64,000 bases of DNA from Nevskiales bacterium (GTDB lineage Bacteria > Pseudomonadota > Gammaproteobacteria > Steroidobacterales > GCA-2729495): NCBI GenBank assembly GCA_011526045.1, contig WYBE01000047.1, positions 107,174 to 171,173 of the forward strand, in the 5' to 3' direction. Shown in pieces: positions 44,611 through 53,278 of this stretch. The notes under the pieces are model-generated. The model had not been told where the DNA came from and ran no database searches. It saw only the letters and a program-made list of their open reading frames with translations. The position numbers and the translations under genes are program-made. How positions within the stretch are numbered: position 1 is the first letter of the stretch; each line of letters starts with the position of its first letter.

Positions 44611-45057
44611 TCATCCATGCACCGGCGCCTGCACCGCGCACAGCAGGTGACGCGCAGATGACGATTTCAGGATGATCGACTCCACGCCGAACACCTGATA
44701 GCGCTCCCTCTGTTCCGGTTCGATCCCGGAGGTGTGCACGATGATTCGGCCGGAGTAATTCGCCTGCCGGAGCAGTTCGACCAGCTCCAGCCCGGTCAAT
44801 CCAGGCATCTGATGGTCGGTCACGAGCACGTCGAAATATCCGATGTCCTTCGAAATTCGATCCCACGCTTCGAGCCCGTCGCCGACGTGCTCCACGACAT
44901 GCCCGGCATTCGTGAGGAAGCGAACCATCACCTCCCCGAGGATCGTGTTATCGTCGGCGCACAGAATTCGCAATGGTCGGTTCACGACTGGTCGCTGGCT
45001 CGGCTGGTTATTCGCGCGTCTTGGCCGCGCAGAGCGGCGAGCACTATCATTCTGCAA
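44611..45057 (-). CDS. Stand-alone response-regulator receiver
   Basis: A 148-residue protein. The acidic pair CADDN, phosphoacceptor VLVTDHQMPGLTGLELVELLR and HTSG fit a CheY-type receiver, but the Lys is in an unusual SIILKSSS context. There is no output domain. A perfect palindrome (45075-45090) 18 bases upstream is shared with the divergent XRE gene. No histidine kinase is encoded in the window. Confidence 0.85.
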   Translation of the reverse strand: MQNDSARRSARPRRANNQPSQRPVVNRPLRILCADDNTILGEVMVRFLTNAGHVVEHVGDGLEAWDRISKDIGYFDVLVTDHQMPGLTGLELVELLRQANYSGRIIVHTSGIEPEQRERYQVFGVESIILKSSSARHLLCAVQAPVHG

Positions 45058-45074
45058 GGAGAGTCAAGATCATT

Positions 45075-45090
45075 GGGCGACATGTCGCCC
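45075..45090. promoter_or_regulatory. Palindromic operator 1 (XRE cluster)
   Basis: GGGCGACATGTCGCCC is a perfect 16-base palindrome between the divergent receiver and XRE genes. It has the same arms as the palindrome at 45121-45136. Confidence 0.75.
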
Positions 45091-45120
45091 CTTTGACCTG
45101 AGCCTTTCCATTAGGTTCGC

Positions 45121-45136
45121 GGGCGACAACTCGCCC
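45121..45136 (+). promoter_or_regulatory. Palindromic operator 2 abutting the XRE start codon
   Basis: GGGCGACAACTCGCCC has the same 6-4-6 layout as operator 1, 46 bases away. The ATG of the XRE gene begins at the next base, so a bound repressor would also cover the translation start. No ribosome-binding site fits. Confidence 0.75.
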
Positions 45137-45385
45137 ATGCCTCGCAAACGTCGCGTCAGCCGCAACCGAACCGACCGCAACTCAATCGGAAAGACCGTGC
45201 AGCGCCTGCGCAAACAACAGAATCTCACGCAGGAAGATCTCGCCGGCCGGGCGGCGGTCATAGGCTGGGCCGTCAGCCGCGATGCCATCAAGCGAATCGA
45301 ACGCGGGGAACGGGAAGTTACCGACATCGAGCTTCGCCTCCTCGCTGCCGCGTTGCGCGTGCCGGCGGCGGTTTTGTTGGGATAA
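45137..45385 (+). CDS. XRE-family DNA-binding regulator
   Basis: An 82-residue protein, basic at the N-terminus, with a Cro/C1-type helix-turn-helix: IGKTVQRLRKQQNLTQEDLAGRAAVIGWAVSRDAIKRIERGEREVTDIELRLLAAAL. It has no other domain. It lies between two operators of the same sequence and next to three receiver genes, so it probably represses itself and the divergent receiver gene. A hairpin at 45387-45403 follows its stop. Confidence 0.88.
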   Translation: MPRKRRVSRNRTDRNSIGKTVQRLRKQQNLTQEDLAGRAAVIGWAVSRDAIKRIERGEREVTDIELRLLAAALRVPAAVLLG

Positions 45386-45386
45386 C

Positions 45387-45403
45387 CTGCCGCGCTGCGG
45401 CAG
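45387..45403. terminator. Hairpin between convergent XRE and receiver genes
   Basis: CTGCCGC-GCT-GCGGCAG, a 7-bp perfect stem starting two bases after the XRE stop codon. There is no strong T-run, but its position fits a bidirectional terminator. Confidence 0.5.
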
Positions 45404-45434
45404 CTCAAAACGACGCTGGAGCCCTTTTATCGCG

Positions 45435-45860
45435 TCAAGGCATGCTCACAATGAGTTGGCGAATGACGCGCATGAATTCCGGCATCGCGACGGGTTTCGT
45501 GAAAACGTGATCCACCGCGAGCGCGCGGTAGGCCGCCAGCTCGGCATTCTCCAGATGGGAGCTGTGCACGACGATTTTACCGCGATACGAGGTGCCACGC
45601 ACGCCCTGCACCAAGTGCAAGCCGGACAAGCGCGGCATCCGGTGATCCGTGATGAGGAGGTCGAAGAAATCCACGTCTGCCTTGATTCGGTCGAGTGCAA
45701 CCCGACCGTCGTCCACGCATTCGACAAAGAAGCCGGAACGCTCGAGCGCCATTTTGATCACCAACGCGAGGTGCTCATTGTCCTCCGCGCACAACACGCG
45801 CAAGGGCTTCTGTTCAGAGTGGGCAGAGGTGTGGCTTGTTGCCTTTTCGGAGTGCTTCAT
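45435..45860 (-). CDS. Stand-alone response-regulator receiver
   Basis: A 141-residue receiver: CAEDN acidic pair, FDLLITDHRMPRLSGLHLVQ with the phosphoacceptor Asp, VVHSSH, and FTKPVAMPEFM with the Lys. All catalytic positions are present. It is closely similar to the receiver at 44.6-45.1 kb in the RVLCAEDN/TDHRMP core, so the three receivers here are local duplicates. Kinase and output are not visible. Confidence 0.88.
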   Translation of the reverse strand: MKHSEKATSHTSAHSEQKPLRVLCAEDNEHLALVIKMALERSGFFVECVDDGRVALDRIKADVDFFDLLITDHRMPRLSGLHLVQGVRGTSYRGKIVVHSSHLENAELAAYRALAVDHVFTKPVAMPEFMRVIRQLIVSMP

Positions 45861-46046
45861 GACAGCAGATAACCAGGGCCGGCGAGGCGCAGATGCCTTG
45901 CGACCGCTGTCATTTCGCTGCGGGGTTTGAACGGAGCAAAATTGTCATAGCGGCGACAATCGCCATTAAACGGGCAGAGTGCGGAGATCCCTCAATGCCG
46001 CCGACGAGTTCTTCGCTTTCCGTCGCAGCCGCGCCCCGTGCGTCGC

Positions 46047-46727
46047 CTACGTGTGTGGCAGCGCCACGGCGTGGGCGTGAAGATGCTCGAGATCCTCGCT
46101 CGTAATCACACCGTCGTGCCGAATCGCATCACGCAGTCTGACCAAGCCGTCGTCGCACGCCCGCTGCACATCGGCCAGGCCACACCACAACGCATTCGTC
46201 AGGTGCAGGGGGTCTCTGCGCTGGGGATGAAGCCGCGAGGCATGGACGGGCGGGCGTATTGCTCCAGGAAAAGGAAAATACGGCGCGCTTGGCCCGTATT
46301 CGATCAACCCGCACCACGCGCGCGAAAGCTTGAAAGCGCCCCTTCCGTTACGGCCCGATGGCACCGGCGTTCCGCCGAGGACATAGGCTCCCAGAATGCC
46401 AAGAGTGCGCTGCAGATTCACCGTTACCCCCATCACCGCCAACACGGCGGGATCTCCCAACGTCGCTGCCACGGAGACGGCGTCCTGGAACGCGAGCCGC
46501 GCACGGCCCGACGCCCATTCAAAATCATGCACGACGGACCCGGCAGAATCGCCGACGGATGCAAGGTCGCGGCTCCATCGCTTCAACACCGGCGCCAAGA
46601 CATTTTCCGTGAGCCAAGTGTTGTAGGCGCTGCCCGCCACCAACAGTGTGGGATATGCTCCGAGCGGATCGCCACGCGTCTCGGCGACGAAAGAGATGCA
46701 TTCCGGAAAAAGTGCACGCAGCCCCAT
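46047..46727 (-). CDS. Hypothetical protein of the conjugation module
   Basis: A 226-residue protein with no recognised family. It has a helical and a Gly/Ala-rich middle (FQDAVSVAATLGDPAVLAVMGVTVNLQRTLGILGAYVLGG) that could be one membrane segment, and a Pro/Arg/His-rich C-terminus. The ATG at 46727 is the best start. It is the last gene of the leftward coupling-protein operon. Confidence 0.5.
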   Translation of the reverse strand: MGLRALFPECISFVAETRGDPLGAYPTLLVAGSAYNTWLTENVLAPVLKRWSRDLASVGDSAGSVVHDFEWASGRARLAFQDAVSVAATLGDPAVLAVMGVTVNLQRTLGILGAYVLGGTPVPSGRNGRGAFKLSRAWCGLIEYGPSAPYFPFPGAIRPPVHASRLHPQRRDPLHLTNALWCGLADVQRACDDGLVRLRDAIRHDGVITSEDLEHLHAHAVALPHT

Positions 46728-46806
46728 GGATCTAACGAGCGTTGATGTCCGCAGCCGGACGGGCGGAGCGTTGTTGAGGTGAAGTTTCTGGGGTAGCGAA
46801 GTTGGG

Positions 46807-47124
46807 TTAGGGTTGTTGGGATAAGACGGAAAACGGTGGTCGCTCCGTTTTCGACAGCTCATCGAACAGGAGTTCTTTCAATTCGCGTTCAATCGCGTGT
46901 CGCGCTGGCGTCGCGAGAATCCCCGAAGCCGCCGCCCGCGGCAGAACGGCCAGCATCCCCGGCGCGCCGGCCGCACTCGTGAGAAAACGTGCCGCCGAGT
47001 TCCACGCTTCGTTCGCATCCAGCACGGTTCGCAACATTTGGCCCGGCTGCAGGAGCACCAACGCCTCGTCAGTCCCGAGCGCGAGCACGAGTGTGTCGGA
47101 AGCTTCGTTTGGAACGAGGTGCAC
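46807..47124 (-). CDS. Small hypothetical protein following the coupling protein
   Basis: A 105-residue soluble protein (DTLVLALGTDEALVLLQPGQMLRTVLDANEAWNSAARFL ... RHAIERELKELLFDELSK). It begins two bases after the coupling-protein stop and is therefore cotranscribed. No family recognised. Confidence 0.5.
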   Translation of the reverse strand: MHLVPNEASDTLVLALGTDEALVLLQPGQMLRTVLDANEAWNSAARFLTSAAGAPGMLAVLPRAAASGILATPARHAIERELKELLFDELSKTERPPFSVLSQQP

Positions 47125-47126
47125 GG

Positions 47127-50000
47127 TTACGAAATGAGATCGCGCATCGTCTTCAGGTCGAACGCACGTGCGTCCGGTTTCGGTCGCGGCGCCGCGCGTC
47201 GATTCTTCGCCCGTTCACTGCTCTCGCGCTTCGCGCGCGATTCACGCGCCTGCTCGGCAACCTGTGTCGCGAGATCGCCGGCGTAGGGCAACCCGCCGGT
47301 ATCGGGCGGCACATCCGCGGGCGGCGGCGCGGGCGCGCTCGGGTCGTCCGACGCCAGTCCCTCGAGACCGAGGCTCATGGTCTCGCCAAACGCTTCCGCC
47401 GGCCGCGGCGCTTTCTCGGCGTGTCGTCGCGCCTCTTCGAGAAACACCGCCAAGCCGCGCGGCTCAACCTTGCTCATCTCGCCGACGCACGCATCGAGGC
47501 TGCCTACGTATTTCGCAAACGCCTCGCGCTCCTTCGCGATCGCAGCGGGAGTCGGCCCTTCGTCGAATGCGTCGTTTGCGATCGACGCCTCGCGTGGAGG
47601 CGGTGGCGGCGCGCCAGCGGAACCGTTGCCGCTGTGGTCGATCTGCGCGGGAATTTCACCCACCTGCAAAACGGGACGCGTGCCCACGGTGAAACCGGGT
47701 GTCAACGGGAGCACCGATTGATACTTCGGCCGTGGCATTTCCGATTCGCCGACGACGTTCGGCGCCCCCTCTCTCCTTGCGGTAGCCACCGGCTGGCAAT
47801 CCCACCGCTGACTCTGCCCTCGCTCGTGCGTGAGGTTCTCCAGCACTTCGCGGTAATATTCGCGCACCCGCGCGTTCACGGCCGCGAGCCCTTCCGGTTT
47901 TTTCGTGCAGAAATTGTAGTGCGCCTTTCCCTTCCGCACCTTCGCGTTTCTTCCCTCGCACCCTTTGTTGTAGGCGACGATGTCGCCGACGTTCAGATGC
48001 GCGAAGTCCTCCGGGCGGTAGCGGTCCTTTTCCTCCTCCTTGACGTGGTGCCGCACGACCATGCCCTTGCCGCTCCCGAGCACCGAAACCAGCCCGCCGA
48101 AATCGATCGTGTGATCGGCGGTGATCTTTTCGCGCGTGACCATGCCGCAAATCTCCGAGGCGCGGCGACACGTTTCCGGATCGGTCTGCTGCAACCAAAA
48201 CTGCACGCCGAACGCTGAGATGTAAACGTTAGCCGCCTCGCGCCCGATCACTTCGATGATCCATGCGTAGCTCTGCGTTGCGCAGAAATTCACGACGTTG
48301 TTGGAGCGCGAGAGATTCATGAAGTATGGGTCGCCCGCCGTGGACGAACCCGAGATGATGTATTTGTGGCACTCGTCGATGAACGAGAGCGCGAGCCGCA
48401 CCGAATTGAGATCAGGCCGGCCGTTGCGCGCGAGCATCGCACTCTGAAAATCCATCTTGCACGCCGTGCCGATGAGCCGCGCGAGTTGTTCGTATTGGTC
48501 ACCCGGCACGAGTCCGATGATCTTTCCGCTCTGGACGATGTCCTCGAAGCTGAACGTCGCCGGCTGACAGAACGACTCGGCGAGACTCGGATCCTGCAGA
48601 AACACGTCGAACGCGCCCGAGATCGTCGATTTGATGATGTTGGCCGTCTTGCCGTCGGCGACCATCTTCTGCCACTCGTCGCGAAAGAAGAGCGCGAGAT
48701 CCTCGAGTGGCGCGATGCGCCGGCGCTGAATGTCGTTCCGTGCATCCTCGTCTTTGCACGCGGCCGCTTCTTCGCGCAGCAGTTTGATTTTCTCCGAGAG
48801 TCGCGCGAGCGCCGCGGTCAGCCGCTGGTCCTGCGTGGCGAGCCGCACGATATCGATTGCGGTGCACTGCGAATTCTCGATCGAGCGGTGAAGCGAGATG
48901 CAAGCGGTGATGACTTTGCGGCCCTGCTCGTAGAAATAGTCGTTTTCGCCGCGACTTCCCGTGCCGCGCGACATCGCCGCCAGCCGCGTGATACGCTCGG
49001 CGGCTTCGGCAGCGGGCAGTCGCGGATCGACCAGGTTGTAGTGGATGCCGTTGTCCACGTAAACGACGCCATCGAGCGTCAGACTCTCCGGCGGCTCGGC
49101 GAACTGCGGCTGGCCATCGGCACCCGGCAGCGGTGCGTGCTCGTCTTTCGCGACGGTGTGACTCACGCGAAACAACCGCCTCCCTTCCCAGCGCCAACCG
49201 ACGAACCGCGGCCGGCGCTCATCGAGTGGAACAGTTATCTTCGCCAGCTCGGGCAGGACGATCGTTAGGTCGGACGGAAACTCGAAGACATTGTTCGGCA
49301 CAAGCCGCCCCGCACGATGATGTCCCGCGGGAAATCGGAGCCGTGGCAAAATCTCACCGGCGTCAGAACCGCCCGCCCCGCCACGGCCGCTCAGATACCA
49401 GAAGCACCCGCGCTCATCCTTGTAGCGCACCACCGGAATCCGGCACGACGGCGTGATGATCAGCACGTCGCGCGAGACACAGCGACCCGCCTCGTGCGCG
49501 AGATAGATGCATCCATCCACCAAGTCGCCCTTCACCTCGGGGATGAACGCGCCGACTTTCTGAAACTCGTTTTTCGAAAGCTCGTCGTCCGTTTCCTCGT
49601 TGTAGATCTCGAAGAGCTGCGCCAGCGCTGGCATCAGCACGCCTGCGGTCTTCGCCGAACCCGGCGCGCCCGTGACCAGAATCGACGTCCGCATCTCGTC
49701 GTAGCCAACGTGCATGCCGCCAATCGTGAACCCGTGCTTCTTGGCGCGCGCCGCCGGCCGGTGCAGCAACTGCCATGCTTTCGCGGACACGATTGGCAGC
49801 GTGAGACCAATCAAAACCGTCGTCGCGACGAGCGGCGTGGGCGCCGGCCAAGCATAGGCCTCTGCCAGTTGCCGCAGTGTCATCGGTGCGAGCACGCCGC
49901 CGACGGCAACGATCCCGAGCACGCCGAGTCCGAATTCCCAGAAGGAATGAATCGGCCATGCTTCGGCGAAACCGCGCGGATGACCTTCAATCGACGGCAT
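47127..50000 (-). CDS. Type IV secretion coupling ATPase (VirD4/TraG/TraD-like)
   Basis: A 957-residue protein. Two N-terminal TM helices (about 20-42 and 57-72) precede Walker A GAPGSAKT (111-118), with Ala in place of the usual Gly before Lys. Walker B (LALSFIDECHKY) lies further on. Regions such as GGMHVGYDEMRTSILVTGAPG and FCATQSYAWIIEVIGREAANV follow the TraG/VirD4 pattern of substrate-recruiting hexameric ATPases. A long Pro/Ala/Glu-rich C-terminus follows. It overlaps the small membrane protein gene upstream. No relaxase is encoded nearby. Confidence 0.85.
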   Translation of the reverse strand: MPSIEGHPRGFAEAWPIHSFWEFGLGVLGIVAVGGVLAPMTLRQLAEAYAWPAPTPLVATTVLIGLTLPIVSAKAWQLLHRPAARAKKHGFTIGGMHVGYDEMRTSILVTGAPGSAKTAGVLMPALAQLFEIYNEETDDELSKNEFQKVGAFIPEVKGDLVDGCIYLAHEAGRCVSRDVLIITPSCRIPVVRYKDERGCFWYLSGRGGAGGSDAGEILPRLRFPAGHHRAGRLVPNNVFEFPSDLTIVLPELAKITVPLDERRPRFVGWRWEGRRLFRVSHTVAKDEHAPLPGADGQPQFAEPPESLTLDGVVYVDNGIHYNLVDPRLPAAEAAERITRLAAMSRGTGSRGENDYFYEQGRKVITACISLHRSIENSQCTAIDIVRLATQDQRLTAALARLSEKIKLLREEAAACKDEDARNDIQRRRIAPLEDLALFFRDEWQKMVADGKTANIIKSTISGAFDVFLQDPSLAESFCQPATFSFEDIVQSGKIIGLVPGDQYEQLARLIGTACKMDFQSAMLARNGRPDLNSVRLALSFIDECHKYIISGSSTAGDPYFMNLSRSNNVVNFCATQSYAWIIEVIGREAANVYISAFGVQFWLQQTDPETCRRASEICGMVTREKITADHTIDFGGLVSVLGSGKGMVVRHHVKEEEKDRYRPEDFAHLNVGDIVAYNKGCEGRNAKVRKGKAHYNFCTKKPEGLAAVNARVREYYREVLENLTHERGQSQRWDCQPVATARREGAPNVVGESEMPRPKYQSVLPLTPGFTVGTRPVLQVGEIPAQIDHSGNGSAGAPPPPPREASIANDAFDEGPTPAAIAKEREAFAKYVGSLDACVGEMSKVEPRGLAVFLEEARRHAEKAPRPAEAFGETMSLGLEGLASDDPSAPAPPPADVPPDTGGLPYAGDLATQVAEQARESRAKRESSERAKNRRAAPRPKPDARAFDLKTMRDLIS

Positions 50001-50310
50001 ACGGATCGTAATAGTCGGGAAAACAAAGTTGGAGGCACCGTGCCTGAAAGATCCACGCCGCCAGACCAGCACCCGCGGTCAGGAACGCGTCGAGCCAGCG
50101 CAAATACAGCCATCCGCCCTCGTTGCCGTTGATCGCCTCGGCCAACAGTGGCGAGCGGCCCGCGTGCTGCGTCATCTCGGGCAAAACGTAAACCGCCGTG
50201 AGCAGGAACAAGACGCTGAACGCCATGCACAACGCTGGCGACTCGATCGGCATGCGCCGCGCAAAAACGATCACGAACCTCCGCCAAACTCTCAATAACC
50301 GATTCCGCAT
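49987..50310 (-). CDS. Small membrane protein upstream of the coupling protein
   Basis: A 107-residue protein with two predicted TM helices (ALCMAFSVLFLLTAVYVLP and LRWLDAFLTAGAGLAAWIF) and a basic N-terminus. The gene overlaps the coupling-protein start by 14 bases. A TTGCTACTAT extended -10 lies just upstream of the ATG at 50310. Probably an accessory factor of the coupling ATPase. Confidence 0.6.
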   Translation of the reverse strand: MRNRLLRVWRRFVIVFARRMPIESPALCMAFSVLFLLTAVYVLPEMTQHAGRSPLLAEAINGNEGGWLYLRWLDAFLTAGAGLAAWIFQARCLQLCFPDYYDPYAVD

Positions 50311-50319
50311 TTGCTGATG

Positions 50320-50329
50320 ATAGTAGCAA
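50320..50329 (-). promoter_or_regulatory. Extended -10 promoter, leaderless type (P7)
   Basis: On the minus strand TTGC-TACTAT lies nine bases before the ATG at 50310. Same element as at 50371, 51897, 53246, 53891, 56967 and 57009. Confidence 0.65.
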
Positions 50330-50370
50330 GGCCGGTTCGTGCGTCGCACCCGCGCGGGCATTCGGGACCG

Positions 50371-50380
50371 TTGCCATTAT
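50371..50380 (+). promoter_or_regulatory. Extended -10 promoter, leaderless type (P1)
   Basis: TTGC-CATTAT lies ten bases before the ATG at 50391. It is divergent from P7 and shares the TTGC-Y-A pattern. Confidence 0.6.
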
Positions 50381-50390
50381 CGAAGCAGCG

Positions 50391-50981
50391 ATGTCGCGCT
50401 TTCATGTCTGTTATACGCGGGGTGTTTGGGGTTTGCTGTTGCTCGCGGGGAGCACGCTCGGCGGCCTGCAGCTCAGCCGTTGGCTGGCAGGCCATCGCGC
50501 CGTCGCCGAGGCGCAGCGCTACGGCCCGATTCACCTGCCGAAGACACCCGATGCCGCCGTCACGTCCACATGGGTTGACTTCTTCGACGCCGCGCAACGG
50601 GAAATCTGGCTTGCCGCCGGTCGCCTCGAATCCGAGGCCGCGCTCCGCGCGCTCGATGCCGCCTCGAAACGCGGCGTCGCCGTGCACATCACGCTGTCAC
50701 CCGCTCAGAATTCCAGTGCCCAGAGCGGCGCGCGCGCCTGGCTTCGTCACAACACGACGATCCGCAGCGTGCGCGTCGCAGCGCACCGTTTCGATGGCTC
50801 GGCCTGCGTGGTCGACGGACACCATGCCATCCTCAGTGCGCAGGGAGTTCTCACCACCAACGCGAGCGCTGAAGACGGCGGATTCTTCCTCTACACCACA
50901 GGACCGGCGGTGTGCGGGCCACTCGGCGATCGGCTACGCGCGCAGCATCAGTCCGCGCAGAGCGACCCGCCCACCTCGTGA
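50391..50981 (+). CDS. Phospholipase D-like domain protein (degenerate)
   Basis: A 196-residue protein with an N-terminal signal or anchor (RGVWGLLLLAGSTLGGL). Its domain has the PLD rhythm: ALRALDAASKRGVAVHITLSP, then CVVDGHHAILSAQGVL where the HxK motif normally stands. His is present but the Lys is absent, so catalysis is doubtful. Nuc-type PLD proteins occur in conjugative plasmids. The GTGA junction couples it to the next gene. Confidence 0.55.
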   Translation: MSRFHVCYTRGVWGLLLLAGSTLGGLQLSRWLAGHRAVAEAQRYGPIHLPKTPDAAVTSTWVDFFDAAQREIWLAAGRLESEAALRALDAASKRGVAVHITLSPAQNSSAQSGARAWLRHNTTIRSVRVAAHRFDGSACVVDGHHAILSAQGVLTTNASAEDGGFFLYTTGPAVCGPLGDRLRAQHQSAQSDPPTS

Positions 50982-51892
50982 CCACCCACCCGCCCATCGT
51001 CAGCCTGCCACAGATCATCTGGCGGCGCACACCAGCGGCGGCGGAATGGCAGAAGAGTTACGAGCGCTGGGCCGTGAACGAAGTCCAACGCGCACTCGCC
51101 TTCGGCCCCAAGTCGCCGGTCCAGCCCGACGTGGTTGGCCTGCTGCCTTATCGGCCCGACCTGCTGCCGCGCATTGGCCCCGGCATTCTCGAGCACGAAC
51201 AACTCCGCGCTCTGGTTCAGGCCGAGCCGGCTTGCGGGCTTGCGCTGGTGATCGCGTTCTTCGAGGAGACAGCCGCATCGCTCGTGCGCTTTATCGAAGG
51301 CTCCGGCGAGTGCGTTTATCATCTGCTGAAATGGGCCGAAGAGACAGGCCGCACATTGCGCGAACCCGAGAGCATCTTTCGGGGCACGCTCATTGCCGAT
51401 AGTTATTGGGGCTTCCAGCACGCGAAGCGCACCAGGAATGCCAGCTTGGTGACCGACATTCTCGCCTGGGCGGCAGACGAGCGCCACAACTACTCCGCCG
51501 CCGCCGCGTATTTCCTCTTTAATCACCCACAGGAGCCGATCGCGCCGTATCGCGACGTGCTGCTCGCAAATCCCTTCTATGCCTACCTCGCGTTGCCCCG
51601 GCTATCCCTGCGTGGATTTGCGGTGGCACCCGAAGACATCGGCCCAGCGCCAAAGTGGGCCTGCCATTTTGCATGGAGCCCGTTTTCAACCCGCCAAGAC
51701 GAGTTCATCGCCCGGACGTCCAGCGATCCCGCATGGACGGTCGAATTGGCCGCGACCCTCGGCTGGCTCACGCAACCACACAAGCTCGCGCAAGTGGGCG
51801 AGACCATCGCCCGCGCCGCAAATGGCCACGCGCTGCAGCGACCTGCGATGCGCTTCTTGCTCGATTTGAAGCAAGCACCCGCGGCTGCCTAG
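50978..51892 (+). CDS. Hypothetical protein of the conjugation module
   Basis: A 304-residue protein beginning with GTG at 50978, overlapping the upstream stop. It has mixed helical sequence with one possible hydrophobic helix (CGLALVIAFFEETAASLVRF). No family is recognised. Segments rich in Trp and aromatic residues (ADSYWGFQHAKRTRN, WACHFAWSPFSTR) may suit protein-protein contacts. Position in the conjugation cluster is the only functional hint. Confidence 0.55.
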   Translation: MTTHPPIVSLPQIIWRRTPAAAEWQKSYERWAVNEVQRALAFGPKSPVQPDVVGLLPYRPDLLPRIGPGILEHEQLRALVQAEPACGLALVIAFFEETAASLVRFIEGSGECVYHLLKWAEETGRTLREPESIFRGTLIADSYWGFQHAKRTRNASLVTDILAWAADERHNYSAAAAYFLFNHPQEPIAPYRDVLLANPFYAYLALPRLSLRGFAVAPEDIGPAPKWACHFAWSPFSTRQDEFIARTSSDPAWTVELAATLGWLTQPHKLAQVGETIARAANGHALQRPAMRFLLDLKQAPAAA

Positions 51893-51896
51893 CGGC

Positions 51897-51906
51897 TTGC
51901 TATTGT
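51897..51906 (+). promoter_or_regulatory. Extended -10 promoter, leaderless type (P2)
   Basis: TTGC-TATTGT lies six bases before the GTG at 51913, so the mRNA should begin at the start codon. Confidence 0.65.
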
Positions 51907-51912
51907 CTGGGT

Positions 51913-52383
51913 GTGCCTCGTTCGCGATTTCTTCTTTCGGGTCTGAGTGCGGTTGCAGCTACCTGCCTGGCGGCAGCGGACGCGTCAAACGCCGTGGCCA
52001 TTTTCGACGCCTATCTCGCTCACGCGGCGCGAACGATTCCGGAATATCGCGCGGACCTGCGCCCGGTCGGGCCAAACGAGTCCGACAGCTCCGGGCGACT
52101 GCTCGCGCGCGGTCCGATCATCGGCGCGTTCAGCTTTCGGCCGAGAACCTACGGCGAGCTCAGCCGCACCGAGCGCGCCGACATGCTGCGCGATCCGCGC
52201 TTCCGCGCGTTCCTGGTCGCCCTGCGCAGGCAGGCCGATCACGGACCGGCAGGAATTGCAGCGCGTCCGGCAACCCTACTTCCACCAGCGTCGGGCGCCG
52301 CCCCGGCGTTGGAGCGCTTCGAAATTTCACCGGACGAAATGCTCAGACGTCGTCCAATGTTTGTGGTGCTCGCCTCGCCATGA
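51913..52383 (+). CDS. Exported hypothetical protein
   Basis: A 156-residue protein starting with GTG. It opens with a signal peptide (RFLLSGLSAVAATCLAAADA); the rest is soluble (NAVAIFDAYLAHAARTIPEYRADLRP; AFSFRPRTYGELSRTERADML). No family recognised. Its stop overlaps the next ATG (ATGA). The signal and the P2 promoter support the start. Confidence 0.55.
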   Translation: MPRSRFLLSGLSAVAATCLAAADASNAVAIFDAYLAHAARTIPEYRADLRPVGPNESDSSGRLLARGPIIGAFSFRPRTYGELSRTERADMLRDPRFRAFLVALRRQADHGPAGIAARPATLLPPASGAAPALERFEISPDEMLRRRPMFVVLASP

Positions 52384-52745
52384 ACCCGACCGCGTTGCTC
52401 TCGAAGGCAAGCGCCGCAGCTGCAATCAGCGCCGCGCCGGAAATCGATCCCGAGAAATTGGCGCGCGTGCTCACGACGGTGCACGCCCAGCTCGTCACCG
52501 CGCTGTGGCTCTCGGCCGGAATGCTTCTGGCCTTCGCGGCCATCGTGTGCATGGCATTCCGATGGCGGCGGTCCGCACTCGTGTGCGGCTTCTGCTACTC
52601 CGCCACACTTTTCTTCGTGCACAACGGTCACGCGCAGATCCTCGCGCCGGCTGGCTGCGCGGTCGCGCTCATCGGCCTGCTCTGGCCGCAGAAGTCGTCA
52701 TGCTCTCTCCGGCAATCTCCGGGCTCGCCGGCGCCGCGAACGTGA
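52380..52745 (+). CDS. Small membrane protein
   Basis: A 121-residue protein with two or three TM helices (LVTALWLSAGMLLAFAAIVCMAF, LVCGFCYSATLFFVHNG, ILAPAGCAVALIGLLW) and a short basic tail. The 3' end overlaps the leftward STN-like gene by 77 bases. It is translationally coupled to the exported protein upstream. Function unknown; perhaps part of the conjugation apparatus. Confidence 0.55.
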   Translation: MNPTALLSKASAAAAISAAPEIDPEKLARVLTTVHAQLVTALWLSAGMLLAFAAIVCMAFRWRRSALVCGFCYSATLFFVHNGHAQILAPAGCAVALIGLLWPQKSSCSLRQSPGSPAPRT

Positions 52746-53238
52746 GCACAGAGGCGAGACTCATCATAGGAACCGGCGGCACGGCATCGCTCATTTCGCG
52801 GATAACCCACCTGCCGCCCTCGGCGGTGTAGCGGAGACTCGAGCCGTCCGACAACCACGCGAGAACCTGCTCAATCGATTGTGCGGAAAAATCTCCCGAT
52901 ACGACGCGGCTCTCCGACCCGGCGTAGATAGCCCTCACGCGAAACAATGCCGCCACCGCAGCGATGATCTCGGGCATCGGCGCCTCAGCGAGCCGGAAAA
53001 GATAGTTAGCCCCATCGCGGGAGATCGAAACACGCGAGGCGGCGAAGACGATCTTCGGTGGCAACTGCGCGACCGGCGTATTCGGGGCACGAGCCGTTGC
53101 CATCGCTGGAGGAGTTACTGGCAAGGGAGCAGGAACGGGCGCTCTGAAATCGGCCACGCTCTTGTCCTGGGCCGCGCACGCAGCGGCAATGCCGACGTTG
53201 GGGAGGAGAACGCAGGCGAGCACACGCGACAGATGCAT
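52669..53238 (-). CDS. Exported STN/secretin-N-like domain protein
   Basis: A 189-residue protein with a signal peptide (LSRVLACVLLPNVGIAAACAA), a Pro-rich linker and a domain YLFRLAEAPMPEIIAAVAALFRVRAIYAG ... GDFSAQSIEQVLAWLSDGSSLRYTAEGGRWVI. This follows the STN/secretin N0 pattern, in which a short strand set binds a partner channel. A TTGCTACAAT extended -10 lies seven bases before the ATG. Its 3' end overlaps the rightward membrane protein gene. Confidence 0.6.
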   Translation of the reverse strand: MHLSRVLACVLLPNVGIAAACAAQDKSVADFRAPVPAPLPVTPPAMATARAPNTPVAQLPPKIVFAASRVSISRDGANYLFRLAEAPMPEIIAAVAALFRVRAIYAGSESRVVSGDFSAQSIEQVLAWLSDGSSLRYTAEGGRWVIREMSDAVPPVPMMSLASVLTFAAPASPEIAGESMTTSAARAGR

Positions 53239-53245
53239 GACTACC

Positions 53246-53255
53246 ATTGTAGCAA
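53246..53255 (-). promoter_or_regulatory. Extended -10 promoter, leaderless type (P6)
   Basis: On the minus strand TTGC-TACAAT lies seven bases before the ATG at 53238. Confidence 0.65.
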
Positions 53256-53278
53256 GGCGCGATGGCGCGAGGCCCAGC

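Noticed and set aside
45952..45964. GGCGA-CAA-TCGCC as a third operator of the XRE cluster
   Set aside because: The arms are one base shorter and the spacer is three rather than four, and it lies 92 bases upstream of the nearest start. Chance cannot be excluded.
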